Origin: an uncultured Campylobacter sp.
GTDB taxonomy: Bacteria; Campylobacterota; Campylobacteria; Campylobacterales; Campylobacteraceae
Length of the DNA stretch: 5,111 bases
NCBI RefSeq assembly: GCF_937997465.1
Contig: NZ_CALKTQ010000191.1
Coordinates: forward strand, 1-5,111
Reading direction: 5' to 3'
The notes under the pieces were generated by a model. That model was not told where the DNA came from. It did not search any database and saw nothing but the letters and a program-made list of their open reading frames with translations. The first letter of the stretch is position 1. Every line of letters begins with the position of its first letter. Shown piece by piece: positions 1-3,882 of this stretch. The translations under genes were made by a program, and so were the position numbers.

Positions 1-735
1 AAAGCTTTTAACGAGGTTCATGACGAGTAAATTCCACCCGTCGACGAGCACGAAAATAAGCAGCTTAAACGGCAGTGAAATCATCGTCGGCGGCAGCATC
101 ATCATACCCATCGCCATAAGCACGGAGCTAACGACCATATCGATGACCAAAAACGGCAGATAGAGCAAAAAGGCTATCTCAAACGCCGTTTTCATCTCGC
201 TAATCATAAACGCGCTCATCACGACCGTGAGCGGGATATCGTCGAAGCTTTGCGGGTTTGGCATATTTCTGATACGTAAAAAAAGCGCCAGATCCTTCTC
301 GCGCGTATTTTTTATCATAAACTCGCGAAACGGCTTAACGCCTCGCTCAAAGGCTTCTTGATAGCTGATTTGCTCGCTTAGATAGGGCTTCACGCCCGCT
401 TCGTAGGCTTGCTTGCCCACAGGCTCCATGATAAAAAACGTAAGCACCATCGCAAGGCTAATAAGCACCGTAGAAGGCGGCATCTGCTGCGTACCCATAG
501 CTTGTCGCAAAAACGAAAAAACGATAATGAGCCGCAAAAAGCTCGTCATCATAAACACTAGCGAAGGAGCTAGCGTGAGGACGGTAAGGACCAGTAGGAC
601 GTTTAGCGAGCTAACTAGCTGGGTGGGCGTAGTGGGCGCGCTTAGGCTGAGATTTACGGTCGGGATCGTGACGTTATCCTCACCGATCGCGACCGCCGCA
701 AAGATAAAAAACAGCAAAAACGTCAGTTTTTTCAA
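1..735 (-). CDS. fliP: Flagellar type III export gate protein FliP (3' end at window edge)
   Basis: FliP forms, with FliQ and FliR, the helical export channel of the flagellar type III secretion apparatus in the inner membrane. The 245 visible residues span the whole family pattern. A signal peptide with a KK start and hydrophobic core covers residues 1-18. Membrane segments lie at about 44-63, 88-105, 185-210 and 219-240. Visible family motifs are SFLRLIIVFSFLRQA (65-79), RIRNMPNP (154-161), FMISEMKTAFEIAF (176-189) and the methionine-rich GMMMLPP (210-216), followed by LVDGWNL (230-236). The frame is open to base 1. FliP proteins are usually about 245 residues, so only the stop codon and perhaps a few residues are missing. 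The start is TTG at 735-733, chosen because AGGAG lies five bases upstream and the signal peptide follows at once. Only two bases separate it from the motB stop, so it is almost certainly cotranscribed with motAB. Confidence 0.95.
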   Translation of the reverse strand, partial: MKKLTFLLFFIFAAVAIGEDNVTIPTVNLSLSAPTTPTQLVSSLNVLLVLTVLTLAPSLVFMMTSFLRLIIVFSFLRQAMGTQQMPPSTVLISLAMVLTFFIMEPVGKQAYEAGVKPYLSEQISYQEAFERGVKPFREFMIKNTREKDLALFLRIRNMPNPQSFDDIPLTVVMSAFMISEMKTAFEIAFLLYLPFLVIDMVVSSVLMAMGMMMLPPTMISLPFKLLIFVLVDGWNLLVMNLVKSF

Positions 736-737
736 AT

Positions 738-1508
738 TTACTCCTGCGCGTCCAGTATGCTTTTTTGCGTTTTGGCTTTGTCGTCTAAATTTAACGAAAC
801 GAAGTGTATCTCGACCCTGCGGTTTTTCTCCCTGCCCTGCTCTGTAAAATTCGTCGCAAACGGCTCAAATTCGGCCTTTGCCGACGCGGTTAGCTTTTTA
901 GGATCGACTCCGTCTTTGATTAGCTCGCTAACTACGCTGATAGCTCTAGCCGACGATAGCTGCCAGTTGTCTCTAAACTCGGTAGAAGCGGGCTGCTCGC
1001 TGTCGGTATGTCCGATCACGTTTGCTACGACGTCCGGCGGCAGCTTTGCTATCACCATCGCGATACGTTTTAAAAATAGCAGCGCATCGTCGTTTTGTAG
1101 CTTGGCGCTATCTTTTGCAAAGAGTAAATTTGCGGGCAGTCTAATCACAAATCCGCTCTCGCTCTCCTCAAACGTGATTTCAGGCGAGCCGCTAGCATGC
1201 AAAAGCTCGTTGATAGAGCGCAGAGTCTGCTCGAAATTTGACTTCACGCCCGTGCGTTCTTTATTTGAGGTGGCGTGGTCGTCTTGGTTTTGTTCGGCGC
1301 TGACGTCGGGTTTTGCGCCGCCCTCAAGCACGCCCAAAGCCCCGCTTAGCGAGCCAATCGCAGCTTCTAGCTTCTTTGCGTCCATCGTACTCATAGAAAG
1401 AAGCAGTACGAAAAAGCAAAGCAACAGCGACATCAAGTCGCCAAACGCCGCGAGCCACTCGGGCAAGCATTTGGGGCAGTCGCTTGGATCGATTAACTTT
1501 TTAGCCAT
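738..1508 (-). CDS. motB: Flagellar stator subunit MotB, PomB-like
   Basis: MotB is the peptidoglycan-anchored half of the stator that converts ion flow into torque. The N-terminus has a CPKC motif (11-14), then PEWLAAFGDLMSLLLCFF (16-33) and a single membrane helix at about 19-38. Asp24 is the ion-binding aspartate (Asp32 of E. coli MotB, Asp24 of PomB). A plug-like amphipathic stretch follows at about 43-61 and a polar linker at 62-90. The C-terminal OmpA-like peptidoglycan-binding domain (about 118-237) has GHTDS (166-170), NWQLSSARA (181-189) and GREKNRRVEI (225-234). The length of 256 residues is normal. The helix resembles Vibrio PomB (DLMSLLMCFFVLLLS) more than the C. jejuni/H. pylori form (YADFLSLLLALF). 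Gly23 replaces the usual Ala before the aspartate. Five bases separate it from the motA stop. Ion specificity cannot be proved from sequence. Confidence 0.95.
   Translation of the reverse strand: MAKKLIDPSDCPKCLPEWLAAFGDLMSLLLCFFVLLLSMSTMDAKKLEAAIGSLSGALGVLEGGAKPDVSAEQNQDDHATSNKERTGVKSNFEQTLRSINELLHASGSPEITFEESESGFVIRLPANLLFAKDSAKLQNDDALLFLKRIAMVIAKLPPDVVANVIGHTDSEQPASTEFRDNWQLSSARAISVVSELIKDGVDPKKLTASAKAEFEPFATNFTEQGREKNRRVEIHFVSLNLDDKAKTQKSILDAQE
741..745 (-). promoter_or_regulatory. Shine-Dalgarno AGGAG for the fliP TTG start
   Basis: On the minus strand AGGAG covers the last codons of motB (CAG GAG TAA) and sits five bases before TTG at 735. It fixes a non-ATG start for fliP and suggests translational coupling to motB. 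There is no ATG in frame near this point that would keep the signal peptide. Confidence 0.75.
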
Positions 1509-1513
1509 TTTTT

Positions 1514-2281
1514 CTACTTATCAAACTGACTGACGCGGTCTTTAGGCGGTAAAAACGATAGCAGCTTCATCTCAAGCGTCCTAGGATTATCGCCTGCTTG
1601 GATAGCCATTATGCCCTCTAGCATCAGCACTTTTGCCGTGCCTTCGTCCTTGTCGCGGATGCTCAGGATGTTTGCCACGGGCGAGCCAAGGATGTTTCCT
1701 ATCATCGCACCGTAAAGCGTCGTGATGAGCGCGACCGCCATCGATGGACCGATAGCTGAGGGATCTGACATGTTCATAAGCATCGCAACCAGGCCGATGA
1801 GCGTACCGATCATACCCATAGAGCCTGCAAAGCCCGCGATTTGCTCAAAAATCTTGATATTATCGCCGTGTCTGGAGCTAGACTGCTCCATATCTATCTC
1901 AAGCAACGTCCTGATGGCGTCTGGTTCGTTGCCGTCAACCGCCATAGATAGACCCTTTTTTAGAAACGGATCGGTTTCGTTATTTGCATCGCTCTCAAGC
2001 GCCAGGATACCGTCGCGGCGGGCTTTTGTGGAGTACTCGACCATTTTTTTTACGATTTCTGGGAGATTGTAGGTTTTTGGTTTTACCGCGATGCCGTAAA
2101 ACGTGCCTAGCTTTTTTATCTGCTCCATCTTAAAGCCGATCATCAGCGCGCAAATCGTACCGCCAAAAACGATCAAAACAGAGGGAATATCGATGTAAGC
2201 TCCGATTCCGACGCCCATTTGCATGGAACCTAGCAAAAGCACCATAATAACTATCCAACCGACGAGGCTACCTAAATCCAT
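1514..2281 (-). CDS. motA: Flagellar stator subunit MotA, PomA-like
   Basis: MotA is the inner-membrane subunit that forms a pentamer around two MotB helices and pushes on FliG. It has 255 residues and four membrane segments: about 5-23, 30-50, 148-171 and 178-206. The cytoplasmic loop carries ARRDGILALE (87-96), matching the Arg90/Glu98 region of E. coli MotA that contacts FliG. The third and fourth helices read MGMIGTLIGLVAML (155-168), IGPSMAVALITTLYGA (177-192) and SPVAN (200-204, with Pro201 matching E. coli Pro222). This wording is very close to Vibrio PomA and unlike the CPTMGLVGAVFGL form I recall from C. jejuni. At the position of the conserved helix-3 proline (Pro173 of E. coli, the Pro of PomA APAMGMIGT) this protein has Gly153 (GFAGSMGMIG). 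The start ATG at 2281 has only a weak ribosome site. It is the first gene of the motA-motB-fliP cluster. Confidence 0.95.
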   Translation of the reverse strand: MDLGSLVGWIVIMVLLLGSMQMGVGIGAYIDIPSVLIVFGGTICALMIGFKMEQIKKLGTFYGIAVKPKTYNLPEIVKKMVEYSTKARRDGILALESDANNETDPFLKKGLSMAVDGNEPDAIRTLLEIDMEQSSSRHGDNIKIFEQIAGFAGSMGMIGTLIGLVAMLMNMSDPSAIGPSMAVALITTLYGAMIGNILGSPVANILSIRDKDEGTAKVLMLEGIMAIQAGDNPRTLEMKLLSFLPPKDRVSQFDK

Positions 2282-2303
2282 CTTGCAACTTTCTATTTAA
2301 AAA

Positions 2304-2333
2304 TTTTAGTTTGTATTTTAGTTTTTTTTAGTT
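2304..2333 (-). repeat. Three TTTTAGTT direct repeats in the motA leader
   Basis: TTTTAGTT on the plus strand (AACTAAAA in the transcript sense) occurs at 2304-2311, 2316-2323 and 2326-2333, with starts 12 and 10 bases apart. They fall in the predicted untranslated leader between the sigma-54 start point and the motA ATG. In such AT-rich DNA, chance or slippage could account for them. Confidence 0.4.
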
Positions 2334-2362
2334 GAAAAAACAGTTAAACTTAGATTAGCTTT

Positions 2363-2381
2363 TTGCAAAAGGCGTTCCAAA
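2363..2381 (-). promoter_or_regulatory. Sigma-54 (RpoN) -24/-12 promoter for motA-motB-fliP
   Basis: Minus-strand sequence TTTGGAACGCCTTTTGCAA contains GG at 2378-2377 and GC at 2366-2365 with exactly ten bases between, the diagnostic sigma-54 spacing. The GGAAC and TTTGC wording also matches the C. jejuni/H. pylori RpoN consensus as I know it. The start point would be near 2353, giving a leader of about 72 bases before motA. In this group RpoN is activated by the FlgS/FlgR two-component system and serves the middle flagellar genes. The match is strong, but it has not been tested experimentally. Confidence 0.8.
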
Positions 2382-2410
2382 TCGATGTAAAATTTTTTAA
2401 ATTTTGCGTT

Positions 2411-2451
2411 TTTGGTCATATTTCGTTTTTTTGGCACTTTTCTTGACCAAA
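2411..2451. repeat. 8-bp inverted repeat TTTGGTCA/TGACCAAA upstream of the sigma-54 promoter
   Basis: TTTGGTCA at 2411-2418 and its perfect complement TGACCAAA at 2444-2451 are separated by 25 bases. They lie about 58 to 98 bases before the predicted sigma-54 start point, which is where an enhancer-type activator could bind. The spacing between half-site centres is 33 bases, about three helical turns. The regulator is unknown. Confidence 0.4.
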
Positions 2452-2457
2452 TTTATA
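2452..2457 (-). promoter_or_regulatory. Possible sigma-70 -10 box (TATAAA) upstream of motA
   Basis: Minus-strand TATAAA lies within TAGTATATAAATT, preceded by T-rich DNA as is common at Campylobacter sigma-70 promoters. It could give a second, constitutive start for motA-motB-fliP near 2445. In such AT-rich DNA a match like this is weak evidence. Confidence 0.25.
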
Positions 2458-2532
2458 TACTAATTTTTTCTAAAAATTTGATTTAAAAAGCGAAGCTAAA
2501 TTTTAAACAAAAACAAAAGGCAGCGTCTTGCG

Positions 2533-2564
2533 GCGAGCGCAAATTTGGCAAAATTATCGCTCGC
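2533..2564 (-). terminator. Hairpin downstream of the PepSY-TM gene, possible terminator
   Basis: GCGAGCG (2533-2539) pairs perfectly with CGCTCGC (2558-2564). Inside, a further five base pairs (AATTT with AAATT) can form across a two-by-two mismatch, leaving a TGCC loop. It begins 21 bases after the stop of the PepSY-TM gene. The following T-rich run (CCTTTTGTTTTTG) starts only about a dozen bases later, so it is not a textbook intrinsic terminator. It could equally be a 3' stabilising stem. Confidence 0.45.
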
Positions 2565-2585
2565 ACGCGTAAAGGGCAAATTTAA

Positions 2586-3734
2586 CTAGGCCTTTTTCGG
2601 CTTAAACGCCCTTTTTGCTGTCATATAAAAGCCGCTAAAGATAAAAAGCGCCATCAAAAGCGAAACGACCGACCACAAAATTTTACCCGCAAGCCCGAAA
2701 AAATACCCAGTATGTAGCTGATAATTCGTGCTCTTTACCATGCCTACGGTTATACCCTCGGTCTGCTTTTGCTCGGCCATCTTGCTATCTTTTACATTCA
2801 CGGTCGCCATTTTTGGACGAGCGGTGTTTGGCGCGTCCGGCTCATAGTATCTGACGTTTATTTTATCTCCGGCCGCAAGCATCAGGCTAAATTCCTTATA
2901 CTCTATGCCGCTTGATTTAAATATCTCATAAGCCTTCTGCGCGTCGCTAAATTTATACTCGGCGTTCTTTTTGCCTTCTGCTTTTGCGGGCGCTCCGTCT
3001 TTTTGCGCGGTCTCTTTGGGCAAATTTTGCGCGCTAACGAAAAGCTCCGTCACAGCGCCGTTATACCAGCGGTACGACCACATGAGTCCGGTCAGACAGA
3101 TGACGAGATAAATCACCGCGCTCAAGGCGCCTAAACTCGTGTGCAGGTTATGAAAAAGGGCGTATTTCTTGAGTTTAAAATTTGGCTTCACCGCCTCGGC
3201 AAATTTACGTTTTAGCCTAGGAAAATGCAGCCAAACGCCGCTTATCACGAGCACTATCATCGCAACCGTACTAGCGCCCACGATCTGCTTGCCCACTTCG
3301 CCCGCGGTTTTGTTGCCCGTTAGCGCAAGGCCCAAATTTCGGTGCAGCGACATCGCTACGCGCACAAAAGCAACTCCGTAGTCCTTGCCGATGATCTGCG
3401 CGGTATATGGATCGACCAGATAGGCATCGCTATTGCTAGCATAAATTGTGATCGCTTCGTTTTCGTTTTTTGGTAGCACGAGCCTTGCGGGTTGCTTAAC
3501 GCCCGTTTGCTCGCTAAAGCTTTGCAAGATTTGCTCCGCGCTTAGCATTTCGCCGATTTTTTCGACCTTGGCAGCGTTTAAATTTATAAGATCCTCAAGC
3601 TCGTGCTGATACGATAAAATCGCTCCCGTAACGCCGATAACGAGTAGCGGAATAGCAAAAATAATCGATAAAATAAGGTGGAGATTAAACAAAAATTGAT
3701 TTCTTCTTAAGAGTTTTCTAACAAACGAAAGCAA
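2586..3734 (-). CDS. PepSY-TM (PiuB/FoxB-like) membrane protein, probable ferric-siderophore reductase
   Basis: This 382-residue protein has the PepSY-associated TM architecture. Membrane helices lie at about 18-42, 150-171, 200-222 and 350-373. Large periplasmic regions follow the first helix (about 45-145, PepSY-like, with TIYASNSDAYLVDP at 96-109) and the third (about 223-345). Histidines sit at family positions: His19, His44 (YQHE), His131 (LHRNLG), His170 (WLHFPR), His195 and His198 (FHNLHTSLG) and His341 (LHTGYFFG). In the family member FoxB of Pseudomonas, such histidines bind two hemes and the protein reduces siderophore-bound iron. The same job is inferred here, but other family members are uncharacterised and no siderophore receptor or transporter gene is in view. 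The start is TTG at 3734, six bases after AAAGGA. The gene stands alone on this strand, 149 bases from the divergent glmU start. A TATAAT box and a palindrome upstream suggest separate regulation. No clear Fur box is seen. Confidence 0.85.
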   Translation of the reverse strand: MLSFVRKLLRRNQFLFNLHLILSIIFAIPLLVIGVTGAILSYQHELEDLINLNAAKVEKIGEMLSAEQILQSFSEQTGVKQPARLVLPKNENEAITIYASNSDAYLVDPYTAQIIGKDYGVAFVRVAMSLHRNLGLALTGNKTAGEVGKQIVGASTVAMIVLVISGVWLHFPRLKRKFAEAVKPNFKLKKYALFHNLHTSLGALSAVIYLVICLTGLMWSYRWYNGAVTELFVSAQNLPKETAQKDGAPAKAEGKKNAEYKFSDAQKAYEIFKSSGIEYKEFSLMLAAGDKINVRYYEPDAPNTARPKMATVNVKDSKMAEQKQTEGITVGMVKSTNYQLHTGYFFGLAGKILWSVVSLLMALFIFSGFYMTAKRAFKPKKA

Positions 3735-3740
3735 GCCGCA

Positions 3741-3746
3741 TCCTTT
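3741..3746 (-). promoter_or_regulatory. Shine-Dalgarno AAAGGA for the PepSY-TM TTG start
   Basis: AAAGGA on the minus strand is six bases before TTG at 3734, the only in-frame start that keeps the basic N-terminus and first helix. The Shine-Dalgarno runs into an ATG (3741-3739) in another frame, which ends after seven codons. Being at zero distance from AAAGGA, that ATG is badly placed for initiation. Confidence 0.65.
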
Positions 3747-3779
3747 AAATTTTGATTTTGATTATTTTTAAGAAACGTG

Positions 3780-3785
3780 ATTATA
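3780..3785 (-). promoter_or_regulatory. TATAAT -10 box for the PepSY-TM gene
   Basis: A perfect TATAAT on the minus strand lies 45 bases before the TTG start, giving a transcription start near 3773. No good -35 is seen at the ideal distance, although TTAACA lies 20 bases upstream (3811-3806). Campylobacter sigma-70 promoters usually lack a conserved -35. Confidence 0.55.
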
Positions 3786-3791
3786 TTGATT

Positions 3792-3805
3792 AATTCTTAA
3801 GAATT
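3792..3805. repeat. Perfect 14-bp palindrome AATTCTTAAGAATT, possible operator
   Basis: This fully symmetrical sequence sits just upstream of the TATAAT box of the PepSY-TM gene, at about -19 to -32 from its predicted start. It is a natural place for a repressor dimer. Related TTAAGA words occur at 3708-3713 and 3767-3772. It is not a recognisable Fur box. Confidence 0.45.
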
Positions 3806-3840
3806 TGTTAAGTCCAAAAAGCATTAATCCCGCATTTAGC

Positions 3841-3867
3841 AAATTTGAGATAAAATCGCTCAAATTT
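3841..3867. repeat. 9-bp inverted repeat flanking the glmU -10 box
   Basis: AAATTTGAG (3841-3849) and CTCAAATTT (3859-3867) are perfect complements separated by nine bases that contain the TAAAAT box of glmU. A protein bound to both arms would cover the promoter. Because AAATTT words are frequent in this genome, the symmetry may be partly by chance. Confidence 0.4.
3851..3856 (+). promoter_or_regulatory. TAAAAT -10 box for glmU
   Basis: TTTGAGATAAAATC resembles the Campylobacter sigma-70 extended -10 region. It lies 26 bases before the glmU ATG, which would give a leader of about 20 bases starting near 3863, just long enough to hold the ribosome site. Confidence 0.5.
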
Positions 3868-3870
3868 AAA

Positions 3871-3876
3871 TAAGGA
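3871..3876 (+). promoter_or_regulatory. Shine-Dalgarno TAAGGA for glmU
   Basis: TAAGGA lies six bases before the ATG at 3883, which is good spacing and confirms this start. Confidence 0.7.
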
Positions 3877-3882
3877 AAAAAG

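Larger units (their letters stand above)
2282..2585. other. 304-base gene-free spacer between PepSY-TM gene and motA
   Basis: No credible coding region is seen on either strand. The stretch is AT-rich and holds, from right to left on the minus strand, a terminator-like hairpin near the end of the PepSY-TM gene, a weak TATAAA box, an 8-bp inverted repeat, a strong sigma-54 promoter and a 72-base motA leader with three TTTTAGTT words. Each is listed separately. Confidence 0.7.

Noticed and set aside
413..847. 144-residue open frame on the plus strand opposite fliP and the end of motB
   Set aside because: It is antisense to conserved FliP sequence, has no domain pattern and crosses the boundary of two real genes.
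757..1533. 258-residue open frame on the plus strand opposite motB
   Set aside because: It lies exactly antisense to a clear MotB with intact motifs, is Ser-rich and low in complexity, and matches no family I know. It is a shadow of motB codon use.
1722..2072. 116-residue open frame opposite motA
   Set aside because: It is antisense to a well-conserved MotA and has no ribosome site or family motif.
2382..2387. Minus-strand CGATTT next to the sigma-54 site, considered as a sigma-28 (FliA) -10
   Set aside because: No TAAA-like -35 lies at 15-16 bases upstream, so a FliA promoter is not supported.
2431..2446. Plus-strand sigma-54-like sequence TTGGCACTTTTCTTGA
   Set aside because: It has GG and the right spacing but ends in GA instead of the needed GC. 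It also points away from motA into the antisense of the PepSY-TM gene, with no plus-strand gene for over 1.4 kb.
3751..3790. GAT-rich stretch considered as a Fur box for the PepSY-TM gene
   Set aside because: The GATTTTGATTATT wording has some Fur-like units but no convincing 19-bp symmetrical match, so it is not reported as a site.
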